From a virus, in IMG/VR virus record IMGVR_UViG_3300047546_003518, positions 62,001-126,000 of that record: a stretch of 64,000 bases of DNA. The stretch is one strand, 5' to 3'. Each line of letters starts with the position of its first letter. Position 1 is the stretch's first letter. Below are positions 32,316-43,100 of the stretch, one piece after another. The notes under the pieces were generated by a model. It worked only from the letters and a program-made list of their open reading frames with translations. It was not told where the DNA came from and did not search any database. Made by a program: the position numbers and the translations under genes.

Positions 32316-34393
32316 TGCAAAAACCAGATCACTTGGATGATATCGGCATCCCTGACATTCATTATAATCCCTTACAGAATTATCGCAATGTAACTTACAA
32401 TACTAGGTTAACAATGATGCCTAGAATTGAAGCAACACAGGAAAGAACACAACGATCATATGATTATAAAAAAGGCATGATAATGTGGGAAACCGGTGGC
32501 AGTGGTACTATCTATCTAGAAGAAATGACTATTGAAACTGTTGGCACTGGGTCTGCTACTGGCACCTATGCCATGCAACAATATCATAAGTTTGCTGGTA
32601 AACTAGTTGAACCGGTTGGTGGTCGTTTTATAGAATCTGTGGCCATTTGTGCGTTGAATCTAGGCTATCCTAATACTTCAGATGCAGTATACCTATTGGA
32701 GGTGAGCTTCAACGGATATAACACCGACAGCGATATCCCTGAAGTTTGTAAAGGATGGGACGGCGAAGAATTAGTGTTTCGTTGGTATGTGCGACTAATG
32801 ACTCTAAAGATGAAGTTAGACTATAAAGGCAGCACCTACGATTTTGAATTATATCCAGCAACCGGTGCTGCTCAGCAATCTGACCACTTGCACATTGAGC
32901 AAGGTATGTCCATGGAAGGCACCCCAGCAACTGTTCAACAGTTCTGCGACGACCTTGCTAAGGCACTGAACAAGCGCGAAGAAGAGAAGGTTAAGTCCGG
33001 CCAACGCTGCTTCCCGCATGTGTATAAAATTATACCGCATCGCGATATAGCAGGACTAGCTATGGCTGATTTTAGTTTCCTAGGCCGCATGGTTCAAAGT
33101 TGGGGCTGGTTCCGTGGTTCTATACAAATGCCCGCTGGTACTACGATTCAAAATTTTATTTTAAATTCTTTGCCACAAAGCAGAGAAATTCTTTCATATC
33201 TACATAGAATACCAGAAAAGAAAGAATACAATACCACAGACACCAAGCCAGACACTATTCATATCTTGCCTCGCAGCTTTAGCATTATTTGTGGAGCAAA
33301 GGCACGCGAGCAAAATGGTGCAATTATGTTTGATAATAAAATTGGAACCAGTGCCAAAGAAGTAGTGTATTTTTTAACAACCAAAATGGATGCTAAAAAT
33401 GTCATTGGTGCTAGGGAATACGAAGATGCCTGGAGTCAAGCCAATAGAGATAAACGAGTCAACGAATATTTAAAACTGGGACTTTTGCGTAAAGCCTACA
33501 AGTGGATTTACACAGGTGAAAACACTGAAGTTATCAACTGTGACATCAAACTTGATAATCTCTGGCGTCTAGTAAGACCGTTGTTTGTCAATGAAAAAGG
33601 AGAACCCATTGCACAAGGCGCCAGCAATCAACAACCAGCTCAGCGTGGCCAACGACCAAACACAGCGGTCAGATGCAATGAAGCTCGGATGATTAATGTT
33701 ACTGGCTCTGGTGAAGCTTCTTATGCTGAAGATGTGCCCTACAGGCCCGGCCAAGACTTGGATGTAAATCCAAAACCAAATTGGTATCCGCACATGCCGC
33801 AGACTGCAATCATTAATACAACAGTTCAGCAGGATGCAAGACAAGGAGCCTTGTCACCACAGAATGCACAAGAGTACAGCGTTTACAGACAAATTAATAA
33901 TTCGCAAGGACAGGGTTCGGCTGATATGCTAACGATCAACTTAGAGGTAGTTGGCGATCCTTATTTTTTGTTTCAGATACCTGGTACACCAGGTAAGCCG
34001 CCATATGAAGAAGATGTTTGGGAATATGTTGCAAAGAATCTAACAGAAGAGCAAATGGCCGAAACACGCAAAAAAACAGCATCTCATAACTGGCTACCTT
34101 TTATCTATTTTCAAGCTACTATTCCGGCAGCTGATTTCACCAGTGACGACTTAATGAATTTGAGACAAGCCGATACAATTACAGGGATTTATTCCTGCAA
34201 AAAAGTTATCAATAAATTCTTTAAGGGAAAATTTACATCTACTTTAGATTGCTATAGAGATCAATTATCTAATCCTTGGGGTCGACGAGCTACTACAAGC
34301 TCTACATTCAATCCTCAGCCATCTGGCGGCGGCCAAGCATCAGCAACAGGCCCTACAACTGGTGGCAATCGAGGCACCAGAGGAGGAGCATAA
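32315..34393 (+). CDS. Probable baseplate hub protein (gp27 position)
   Basis: A 692-residue protein without a motif I can name. It is mixed alpha/beta, with strands in the N-terminal third (GSGTIYLEEMTIETVG, VYLLEVSFNGY) and a Lys/Glu helix near residue 220. The C-terminal segment LTINLEVVGDPYFLFQIPGTPG, QADTITGIYSCKKVINKFFKGKFTSTLDCYRD resembles the end of hub proteins that receive the spike. The tail (residues ~655-692) is Gly/Ser/Thr-rich. It directly precedes gp5, which in T4-like phages binds gp27 in the hub. The gp27 analogy rests on position and the C-terminal pattern, and it is longer than T4 gp27 (391). Confidence 0.5.
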   Translation: MQKPDHLDDIGIPDIHYNPLQNYRNVTYNTRLTMMPRIEATQERTQRSYDYKKGMIMWETGGSGTIYLEEMTIETVGTGSATGTYAMQQYHKFAGKLVEPVGGRFIESVAICALNLGYPNTSDAVYLLEVSFNGYNTDSDIPEVCKGWDGEELVFRWYVRLMTLKMKLDYKGSTYDFELYPATGAAQQSDHLHIEQGMSMEGTPATVQQFCDDLAKALNKREEEKVKSGQRCFPHVYKIIPHRDIAGLAMADFSFLGRMVQSWGWFRGSIQMPAGTTIQNFILNSLPQSREILSYLHRIPEKKEYNTTDTKPDTIHILPRSFSIICGAKAREQNGAIMFDNKIGTSAKEVVYFLTTKMDAKNVIGAREYEDAWSQANRDKRVNEYLKLGLLRKAYKWIYTGENTEVINCDIKLDNLWRLVRPLFVNEKGEPIAQGASNQQPAQRGQRPNTAVRCNEARMINVTGSGEASYAEDVPYRPGQDLDVNPKPNWYPHMPQTAIINTTVQQDARQGALSPQNAQEYSVYRQINNSQGQGSADMLTINLEVVGDPYFLFQIPGTPGKPPYEEDVWEYVAKNLTEEQMAETRKKTASHNWLPFIYFQATIPAADFTSDDLMNLRQADTITGIYSCKKVINKFFKGKFTSTLDCYRDQLSNPWGRRATTSSTFNPQPSGGGQASATGPTTGGNRGTRGGA

Positions 34394-34396
34394 TAG

Positions 34397-36544
34397 ATGA
34401 GAGCTACCTCAAATGGTGAACGATTAAGCCACCATAACCCGGCTGCAAGCGGCACCTTTAAGACCAATGGAATTTTTATTGGCAAGGTAAAACGCAATGT
34501 TGACCCAACTGGCTTAGGTAAGCTGTGGGTGTGGATCCCTCAGATGAGCAGCGCCGATGAGTCAGATGAATCAAGCTGGCTTATTGTTCGTTATTGTCCA
34601 CCATTGGCAGGAGCAGCAGATCCTGGCAAAGACGAAGCGCCTGCTAAAGATGCAACCAAATATGGACAAACCAAACAAAGTTATGGCTTTTGGGGAGTTC
34701 CCCCAGACCTAAATGTGCAGGTAGTATGTGCCTTTATCAATGGCGATATTCACATGGGAGTTTGGTGGTGTTGTTTACCATCTGATGGACACACACATGC
34801 CATACCAGCTGTGGCCTCCGGACAAACACATCAAGGTGAAGTGTTACCAGTGGGTGAGCGCAATCGTAATAATTCAACCGATGCCCAAGTTGAAAATAGA
34901 CCAAAGCATCCGCAAGGCGATAACCTTATCAGGCAAGGTCTAGACAAAGATCTTTCTCGTGGTCACAGCAATGCAGGCCCGTTTCGTAATACCAGCGAAG
35001 GGCCTGGTAATGCTTATGGAATATTGTCGCCTGGTCAACATCGTATCGTACTCGACGATGGCCCCAATGGTGGGCCAGGTGGACAAATCAGATTACAAAC
35101 AGCATCAGGCAACACTCTTATTTTAGACAATGGTGGCGGCTATATCTATGCTATCAATGCCGCCGGAACCGCGTGGTTCCAACTTGATGCGGCTGGCAAT
35201 ATTGATTTTTACGCCAAGGGCGATTTCTCAGTTAATGCCGAAGGTAACATTAATTTTAGAACACCAAACAATTTCAACATTGACGCAGGTCAAAATGTCA
35301 ATGCTGTAGCAGGTCAAAATTGGAATCTCGAAGCCTGTGAAATATTCAATGCCACTGGAACTACCGGAATGAAATTAACAGCCGGGCAGAACATGAATAT
35401 TCTAGCTGACAGCCAAATGAAGCTGACAGCACAGCGTATTGACCTCAATGGTCCGCCAGCTGAAAGAGCTGAAATACCAGCCACTAACTCTTTGACCAGC
35501 AACAGCGAAGTTGGCAAGAGTGTTGCCGGTCGTGTACCAGAACGCGAACCCTATGGTGGCCACAGCTATCGACAAGGTGAACAGCCTACAGTCCCACCTG
35601 GTAGCCCAGGAGTGCCGGCAAATACTATCACGCCGGCTGCGTCAAGCTATGAAGACAACACGCCGCCGCCCGAAGCTACCAATGCTGTGGATTGCGTTCC
35701 AGAGCCTACCCAATCTAAACTCAGCGATGAAGGATTTGCAATCTTAAAAAGCCGTGAAGCTTATCGAGGTATTATGTACAGCGACTTCCAAGGATACAGC
35801 ATTGGTTATGGTTGTCGCTTGGACATTTTTGGCCCTGGTGGTGGCGGGAAAATTGATGAAAATCTAAAGCAAGCGTTGGCTGCTGGACCCAGCGAAGCCG
35901 AAGCCAGACTGGCCAGTCGACAAATTGTTGACAGAGAAAATACTCCTCGAGTCATGAGAGCACTAGAACGAGCCAAAGCCGGTAAAAATGTATGCTTGAC
36001 CCAGAGTCAAATTGATGCATTAATCATGGCTTCTTATAGTAATCCTGCAGCCGCCGATAGGATGGCTGCTGATCTATGTGATGCAGCAGCTAAAAATCCA
36101 GACGGTAAAGCTTCCAATGAAGATATTGCAAAAATCTGGGCTAATTCACCTTATAACAACAGCAGTAATGCTAGAAACAGCGATGCAAATTATGCAATGA
36201 CTGGTAAGCCAAATGCCAGTACTGTGGTCAAATCACCCGAACGCTTAATGAATGAAGGACAGGCTGCTGGTAACAGGGACATATCTTCGGGTCGTGTTCC
36301 ATTACCAGAAAACAATAGTTGGCGCGGCCAATTTGGTAACGGTGGACAAACAGGAACCAGGGTTAACACAACCTATGGACAACCAACTCCAACCCATAGA
36401 GCGCAATATGAACGAAGCACATACTTAAACACTGGGCAAGTGCCGCAAGGGTCAAGCTTGACTTTAACACAGCTCAAAGACAAGTACGGTGAACCACATA
36501 TTGGTGGAAATTATCCGCCAGGTGCGCCAACTCGTACTGCTTAA
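34397..36544 (+). CDS. 5: Baseplate spike with lysozyme domain (gp5-like, rearranged domains)
   Basis: A 715-residue spike. Residues ~20-135 form an OB-fold (GIFIGKVKRNVDPTGLGKLWVWIPQM, VVCAFINGDIHMGVWWCCLPSD). Residues ~210-355 are a VgrG/gp5-like beta-prism (HRIVLDDGPNGG, TLILDNGGGYIYAINAAG, DFSVNAEGNINF, MKLTAQRIDLNGPP). Residues ~440-600 are a T4-lysozyme-like GH24 domain with E454, D463 and S468 in the catalytic positions. T4 gp5 places its lysozyme between OB-fold and prism; here it follows the prism. The D-to-S/T loop is one residue shorter than usual, with Ser for Thr. It should perforate peptidoglycan during entry. GGAGGAG precedes the ATG. Confidence 0.85.
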   Translation: MRATSNGERLSHHNPAASGTFKTNGIFIGKVKRNVDPTGLGKLWVWIPQMSSADESDESSWLIVRYCPPLAGAADPGKDEAPAKDATKYGQTKQSYGFWGVPPDLNVQVVCAFINGDIHMGVWWCCLPSDGHTHAIPAVASGQTHQGEVLPVGERNRNNSTDAQVENRPKHPQGDNLIRQGLDKDLSRGHSNAGPFRNTSEGPGNAYGILSPGQHRIVLDDGPNGGPGGQIRLQTASGNTLILDNGGGYIYAINAAGTAWFQLDAAGNIDFYAKGDFSVNAEGNINFRTPNNFNIDAGQNVNAVAGQNWNLEACEIFNATGTTGMKLTAGQNMNILADSQMKLTAQRIDLNGPPAERAEIPATNSLTSNSEVGKSVAGRVPEREPYGGHSYRQGEQPTVPPGSPGVPANTITPAASSYEDNTPPPEATNAVDCVPEPTQSKLSDEGFAILKSREAYRGIMYSDFQGYSIGYGCRLDIFGPGGGGKIDENLKQALAAGPSEAEARLASRQIVDRENTPRVMRALERAKAGKNVCLTQSQIDALIMASYSNPAAADRMAADLCDAAAKNPDGKASNEDIAKIWANSPYNNSSNARNSDANYAMTGKPNASTVVKSPERLMNEGQAAGNRDISSGRVPLPENNSWRGQFGNGGQTGTRVNTTYGQPTPTHRAQYERSTYLNTGQVPQGSSLTLTQLKDKYGEPHIGGNYPPGAPTRTA

Positions 36545-36568
36545 TAAAACCCAGCATAATACAACCTG

Positions 36569-36575
36569 CTAAATA
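36569..36575 (+). promoter_or_regulatory. Late box CTAAATA, 5 nt before gp25 ATG
   Basis: CTAAATA, a five-base spacer (GGTGT) and the ATG at 36581. T4 late spacing would put the transcript start on the ATG. AGGTG in the same place could instead serve as Shine-Dalgarno for the ATG at 36587, so the start is open to test. Confidence 0.55.
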
Positions 36576-36580
36576 GGTGT

Positions 36581-36958
36581 ATGCCAATGATTTCTTCATT
36601 TCGCGGATATAGTTCGATAGGAACCAGCTTTCTATCGCCAGTTCGCTACGACTTAGATCTTGCCAAGCAAGACCTCTTAAACCACTTTGGTACACGCAAA
36701 GGCGAGCGTGTAATGATGCCTACATTTGGTAGTATAATTTGGGAATTGTTGTTTGATCCACTAGATGAAGAAACTAAGAAAAAAATCAATGATGATGTTG
36801 TTAGTATTATTAAAAACGATCCAAGGTGGCAACTGCTAACGGTTGATATCGATGAAGAACCAAATGCGTTAAATGTCAAGGTTGAAGTTTTGTATTTGCC
36901 CGCTGATGAAAAAGTACAACTACCTTTGGTTTACGATAAAGGAACAGAAACAGAATGA
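36581..36958 (+). CDS. 25: Baseplate wedge protein gp25
   Basis: A 125-residue gp25/GPW family protein. LLNHFGTRKGERVMMPTFGSIIWELLFDPLDEETKKKI is the family core, including the conserved E-R pattern. Together with gp6 and gp53 it forms the inner baseplate that holds the first sheath ring; relatives include TssE of type VI secretion. The ATG at 36581 fits a leaderless start 5 bases after a late box; the ATG at 36587 has an AGGTG 7 bases upstream. The stop overlaps the gp6 start (ATGA). Length matches T4 (132). Confidence 0.92.
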   Translation: MPMISSFRGYSSIGTSFLSPVRYDLDLAKQDLLNHFGTRKGERVMMPTFGSIIWELLFDPLDEETKKKINDDVVSIIKNDPRWQLLTVDIDEEPNALNVKVEVLYLPADEKVQLPLVYDKGTETE

Positions 36959-39900
36959 CACAGTCTAGACGACTTGGGCAACTAAACGCCGCAGAAAATT
37001 GGGTTAATACCTATCGCTATTTGACTAATGCAAACTTCAAAGCCTATGATTTTGATAGCCTGCGAACAGCATTATTAAATTATGTACAGGTAAACTACCC
37101 CGAAGATTTCAACGATTTTATTAACTCAAGCGAATATGTTGCGCTGATTGACCTTATGGCCTACATGGGGCAAAACATTGCTTTCCGCAGTGATTTAAAT
37201 CTAAGAGAAACTTTCTTAGAAACTGCTGAAGTGCGCGGCAATGTGTTGAGTATTGCTCGTCAGCTTGGCTACAAACCTTCTAGAAATATTGCAGCTGGCG
37301 GATTTTTAAAAGTTGCTTCTATTAGCACTACCCAAAATATTGTAGACAGCAGAGGCACAAACTTGGCCGGCCAAGCCATAGTATGGGGCGATCCGTTAAA
37401 CTCTGATTTCAACGAACAGTTTTCATTGATCATGAATCAAGCATTGAATAAGCTGAACCCCATTGGGCGACCAATCAGTCGCATTGTTGACAACGGCGTA
37501 ACAAGACAACTGTACCAGATTGATCAGCTCGAAACAAGAACCATGGTTGAAACCATTGGCCTAACAGGAAAAAACAATAATTCCTATTCTTGTGAGCTGG
37601 TACCGGTTAACATTGACATTGAAACACAGCTAGCAGTTGAAAGTGTACCTAATCCTTACGGATATCTGTCGTTGTTGTTTAACAATGATGGATCAGGCTT
37701 TTCGGCACAAAGCAACGGCTGGTTTTTCATGTTCAAGCAAGGAAGGCTAAGATTTGACGACTATGTACTTACAGAAAGCATTGAAAATCGTGTAATTGAC
37801 ATCGAAGCTGACAGCATTAACAATACAGATGTCTGGGTGCAGAGCATTGACAATACCGGCCGTATTTTAGAAAACTGGACACAGGTGTCCAACATCATGG
37901 GTAACAACATTGTTTTTAACAATGTTAACAAAGACACTAGAAAACTTTTTGAAGTTATTACAAGAGAAAACGACACCGTGTCAATAAAATTTGGAGATGG
38001 TGTATTCTCAGATATACCCACTGGTAATATTCGTGTTTGGTATAGGCAAAGTGCAAGTGAGTCTGTGTCATTTGTGCCAATCAATGTGAATAACACAGAA
38101 ATTTATATTGATTATCTAGACTCGCTGGGCGTTAAGCAGACCTTAACAGTAACATTACAATTGACTGATATAGTTTCAAACTCTCCAGGTGAAACTATTG
38201 AAGAAATCAAAAACAAAGCAAGTCGCACCGCAGCAAGTCAAGAAAGAATGATCACCGGCAGCGATTACAATACATATCCTGAAGGTAAGATTGGGGGCAT
38301 TGCCAAGGTTAAGTCTATTAATAGAATTCATGCAGGACAAAGTTTGTTCAGTGATTTTCAAGATCCTACTGGCACTTACAGACCAGCAATATCTCTTGCT
38401 GACGACGGATTTATCTACACCGACGAAGTCGTAGAGCAATCAGCAATTGATATTGGGCTGAGTCAAGATGAGGTAACCAATGTAATTGAAAATCAATTAC
38501 TTGATCGATCACTTCATCAGTTTTATTACAAGAACTATCAACCAATTATATCTTCCGAAACGGTGTATTGGAAAACAGTTGACACATCAAATTCTATCAG
38601 CCACGGTTACTTTGTATTAGATGATGGTCAAGGTTTACCATTGAGAATTGGCAAAGGTAACCCTGATATCCAGTTTAGAAATCTACGCAAAAATACATTG
38701 ATTAAAACCGTTGACGGTGTTTGGGCTAAAATTAGTGATGTTTATCGAGAAGGATTTGGCTTAACAGACAACTTAGGTGTCAACACTGGACTTCGTGCAA
38801 ACGGTCAAGGCGCTGTGTTTTTAAACAAAATAATTCAAAGCTCAGATCCGGTGCGTGTTTTGTCATGGTTCCCTGCACTTAGAACTGTGTTTGCCGCAGC
38901 GGAAAGAGTTGATATCGCCAAAGAAATTGCAGCTCTGAGAGATTTTGCTCTTAGATACGATCAGATATTTGATCGTTGGCGCATTATTCGTGCGGACAAC
39001 ATTGACTTGACCAGCAGTTTTAGTCTGACCAATGCAGGAAACAACACCAATCAGAATTTAGACTCAAGCTGGTTAGTGAGATTCACTTACAGCACCCTTA
39101 CTGAAACATGGAGTTCTTACCTAAGAAAAGATCAAACAACATTTGGCAGCGAGCGACAGTTGGCGTTTTACAATACCAAATTTGGCAAAGGTCTCGATCG
39201 AAGAACTCGTCGTAGTATTTCTGATACACTTAAAATTTTAACAGTGAACAGTGGCATCAATGAAGAACTAACGCTGGATATTGTTGACTATTACAAGTTA
39301 AATGACAGTCGCTATGACTTCAAACGAGTACTGGTATGGCTTCCGGGCTTGGCAGAAACACTGATTCCAAATGATCCGGAATTAATTTCTAATCTGATTA
39401 GTGGAAATACCGTAACCTTGAATCGTGTTGAACTTGTTGACGCACCGGGACAGTATACTCTATTGCCAGCAGTTGGAACCACCGGAGAGTTGGGTCCATA
39501 TCCAGGAAGAACCGGATTGAAAATACAATACAATCATGTTCCTCTAAGAGACATACGAATTAATCCAACCACAACTAATATCATTGACATGTATGTGTTG
39601 ACATCTCAATTCAATGCAGAATTTAGAGGATGGATTGCCGGCGGAAGTCGCAGAGGCCTAAGACCTTTGCCTCCGGATTCATTTACCTTGTCGAAACAAA
39701 TGGCATCTGTGATTCCTGCAAAAAGCATCAGTGATTCCATTGTGTTCCATCCTGTTAACTTTAAGATCATCTTTGGTGTTGGTAGTGACTTGCGTAACCA
39801 AGTTAAAATTCGAGTTACAAAAAGCGACGGAACCAAGATAAGTGACGCAGAAATTAGATCTAGAGTAATCCAGGCCATAGATGAGTATTTCTCCATTGAC

Positions 39901-40122
39901 AATTGGGAGTTTGGGGAAACATTTTATTTCACAGACATGGCTTCTTGGGTACATGCTAAACTGGGCGGAATTATCAGCAGTATTGCATTAATTCCTAGAC
40001 AGACCGGCTTAACTCCAAACGACATGTTTCAGATTCGCTGTGACGATGATGAAATTTTTATCAGTAGTGCATCAGTAAGCGATGTTGAAATTATTACCAG
40101 CGCCGCCACGATAACAATTTAA
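36955..40122 (+). CDS. 6: Baseplate wedge protein gp6
   Basis: A 1055-residue wedge protein. The N-terminal part (YDFDSLRTALLNYVQVNYPEDFNDFINSSEYVALIDLMAYMGQNIAFRSDLNLRETFLETA) is the gp6/J-like signature. It continues LSIARQLGYKPSRNIAAGG, and a SIKFGDGVFSDIPTGNIRVWY block and GSDYNTYP are also typical. T4 gp6 is 660 residues; the C-terminal half here is longer, as in cyanophages. gp6 forms the iris around the hub and triggers sheath contraction. It starts on an ATGA overlap with gp25. The assignment is firm for the N-terminal half. Confidence 0.9.
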   Translation: MTQSRRLGQLNAAENWVNTYRYLTNANFKAYDFDSLRTALLNYVQVNYPEDFNDFINSSEYVALIDLMAYMGQNIAFRSDLNLRETFLETAEVRGNVLSIARQLGYKPSRNIAAGGFLKVASISTTQNIVDSRGTNLAGQAIVWGDPLNSDFNEQFSLIMNQALNKLNPIGRPISRIVDNGVTRQLYQIDQLETRTMVETIGLTGKNNNSYSCELVPVNIDIETQLAVESVPNPYGYLSLLFNNDGSGFSAQSNGWFFMFKQGRLRFDDYVLTESIENRVIDIEADSINNTDVWVQSIDNTGRILENWTQVSNIMGNNIVFNNVNKDTRKLFEVITRENDTVSIKFGDGVFSDIPTGNIRVWYRQSASESVSFVPINVNNTEIYIDYLDSLGVKQTLTVTLQLTDIVSNSPGETIEEIKNKASRTAASQERMITGSDYNTYPEGKIGGIAKVKSINRIHAGQSLFSDFQDPTGTYRPAISLADDGFIYTDEVVEQSAIDIGLSQDEVTNVIENQLLDRSLHQFYYKNYQPIISSETVYWKTVDTSNSISHGYFVLDDGQGLPLRIGKGNPDIQFRNLRKNTLIKTVDGVWAKISDVYREGFGLTDNLGVNTGLRANGQGAVFLNKIIQSSDPVRVLSWFPALRTVFAAAERVDIAKEIAALRDFALRYDQIFDRWRIIRADNIDLTSSFSLTNAGNNTNQNLDSSWLVRFTYSTLTETWSSYLRKDQTTFGSERQLAFYNTKFGKGLDRRTRRSISDTLKILTVNSGINEELTLDIVDYYKLNDSRYDFKRVLVWLPGLAETLIPNDPELISNLISGNTVTLNRVELVDAPGQYTLLPAVGTTGELGPYPGRTGLKIQYNHVPLRDIRINPTTTNIIDMYVLTSQFNAEFRGWIAGGSRRGLRPLPPDSFTLSKQMASVIPAKSISDSIVFHPVNFKIIFGVGSDLRNQVKIRVTKSDGTKISDAEIRSRVIQAIDEYFSIDNWEFGETFYFTDMASWVHAKLGGIISSIALIPRQTGLTPNDMFQIRCDDDEIFISSASVSDVEIITSAATITI

Positions 40123-40133
40123 GGTATTAGAAG

Positions 40134-43100
40134 ATGGCCAAAAATCCTAAGAAAGTAAATCCAGAAAAACCATTGATTAAGACAGCACCAGGACAAACAC
40201 TGGTTGAGTCTACTTTGCCTAAGGTCTACGACTTATTGCCAGGTGTTTTTAAAACTGAAGGCAATAAAAAGATTCTGGATGCTTTTGTGGAAAATATGTT
40301 TCAGCCAGCAAGCCTTGAAACATTGAATTTTACCATTGGAAGAAAAACAAACGAAACCATTGACAATGTTAACTTGCCACATCCAACGGCTCGTCGCCAA
40401 CTAGAATCTGGACTAGTCCTGTTTACAGAAACTGGTGTAGAAACAGTAACAGCAGATGACATTGCAGTCAAATGGGGCTTCAATGACAGAACGCAGGAAA
40501 ATCCAGTTCCGATTGCAATTTGCGACTTGCCAATTGATCCAGACAAGTTTATTAATTGGTATGACTACTTCTGGCTGGAAGAAGGCATGCCTGCAATCAA
40601 TGTCACTGGTGGCTCTCAGCCTGAATACTACGACATAAAAAGAGATATTATTGGTAGTCGTTACTACACACTACCAGTGCAAAGAAACGGGCGTAGCCTA
40701 GAGCTAAAGAATGGCATGCGTTTAATTTTTCAACAGCATCCTTATCAGACCAGCATTGCTGCCGACGAATACAAGCAGTATGTGTCAACAGGTGCTAGCG
40801 TTGATGCCATTGGGTTTGAGTTAACAGGATACAACAAAGATTATGTTGGTGTTAGTATCAATGGTGAATTAAAAGTTGAAAATGTTGACTATCGTATTCT
40901 AGGCAATGAAGTTTACTGGATTACACCACCGGCTGCTGGGGATATAGTTTACATTGCTCTAGACGATTATTACCTTACCAAGGACGAATACAAGTCTCCG
41001 AGAATTTGGCAAGTTGAAGGAGTAGGAACTGAACAAGGCATCCGCTTGCTTGGAACCACTCATTTGGTCACTGCTACAGTATACAGTAAAGTAGTTCAAA
41101 GCAAGTGGGATCAAACAACCATTCCTTGGGATAGAATTGAATGGGATGGAGACATCCAGGGCATCAACGACAAGCACTACATTTTACAAAAGGTAGGTGC
41201 TGAAAATCGTAATGCACACAGTCGAGTAAATGTGTGGTATCACCGAGACACAATTCAAACACTTGCCGATTACCTAGGGTTATCCTTTGAAGACATTGCA
41301 TTGTCATCGGCTCGCGCTCTACGACCAATTATTGAGTTTGATAATACACTAGAAATGTGGACCCAGGGAACTGCTTATCGTCCATGGGTAAACAGCGTTG
41401 AAAAAGTTAACAGCGACCCTGGTCATTACATTAACAAATCAATTCGCGACGCTAACATTGAATTGCGAATGGCCACATCTAGAACAGAAGAATATAAGTT
41501 AAATGCTGCTCCGCGAGTGCTATGGCTCGTTGATGGTCCTTATCTAAATAAAATTATTAATTTTAGATCTTCAAATGGTGTAATAAGTGAATTTTTTGTT
41601 GAAACAGCAACCAACGGCGATGTTGTTGTGGTTCAAAACAGCTCTGGTGTTGTTGGTTTATCTTTTGTTGAATACTATTGGAAAGACGGACAAGCAGTAC
41701 TGGCAAATTATCGAAAAAATAAAACTCAACAGCCATTATTTGAGCTGTACGGTCGAGACGGACTCAAGCTCAGCGAATTAGAAAACATTGGTATACTACC
41801 TAATATTGTTAACAGCACACTGGTTGAATTAGTTGAAGGTGACACCTATGATTCAGAAAGTGGTTATAAGTTAAAATTTTCACCAAGTAATTTTAGCGAA
41901 TTGAGTAATGAAAATATTGCCAAGAATCCTATGTACAATATTTTGTACAAGACTACTCAGCAAAATTTGGCAAGTTACTTTAAAACCAATGTAAGAAAAA
42001 CCTATCCGGGCCCATATTCTTTTAGACGATGGGCCGGCGGCAACAAGGACTTTGAACTTAGCAACGGTTGGAAACAAGCATGGTTTAGGCTAAAAAGTGC
42101 AGCAGTTCGCAAGATATCCATTGACGGAGAAACAAGTATCCCATTGGATTTGTCTATGTGGGCAAATTATCATTGGGGAATAACTGTAAATCAAGGTCTT
42201 GCTACCTTTGTGCATTTGGACAATTATCAGCCAGTGGTTGACAATCGTGCAGTGGTAGCACGAGGACAGCCTGCAACATTTAAACTGTTCTTGATTGATT
42301 CTGATGTTACATCAGTGACTGTCAATGATGGAGTCACAGAGAGCACGGTTAATGTAGTTGATGATGCAATAACATTTTTAGTTTCTACCGAAGCCAGCGA
42401 CTTACTGACAATCAGTTGGGATTCAACAGTTCTTGTGGCCAGAGTTATTGATTCAACGCAGGATCCAAGAAATCCTAAAGTCAAGCTCAATGGTCTTGAC
42501 ATTGATTATTCTTTTGAAAGTACTGTCAGTGGCAATTCAGTAACTGCGGTTAGTTTATTAGTAAATGGTCAAGGCGCTTTAGAAATTGTACATCAAGGCA
42601 ACATCGTTGACGACGATGTTATCACCGCCGTGCCCGGCATGGATCTAAATCCAGATCAATACACCATACTCAATGAATTCAGCGTTGCAAAAATCATTGA
42701 AAGAGTACAGGCAGAAATTTCTGCCACAAAGAGAAAAGACCAATCTTGGATTGACTGTTTGGCTGTTAAATCCTTAAATGGTATACAAATGGCTGAACAT
42801 AGTTCTATGCGAGCAGCCTGGGCAACAATTAAGTTAAATCCAAGCATTGAAGAACTGGTAATTTCTAGATCATTGGCAGTTTGGAAGTGGCATAGAAAAT
42901 TCTTAAACAAGCTTGAAGAATTGCATAATATGACCAATCTAGAAGCAGCGCCTTTAGAAAATACTGTTAATAGAATCTTAGAAGAAATGCTGGTTGGCAC
43001 AACTCAGAGTTCTGTGGATGCAATTACAGGCGTAGCAATGGTCACTTCAGGTATGAATGTTAGTACTGTTGATGTAACTACAACAGAGTCTGAGTTTGAA

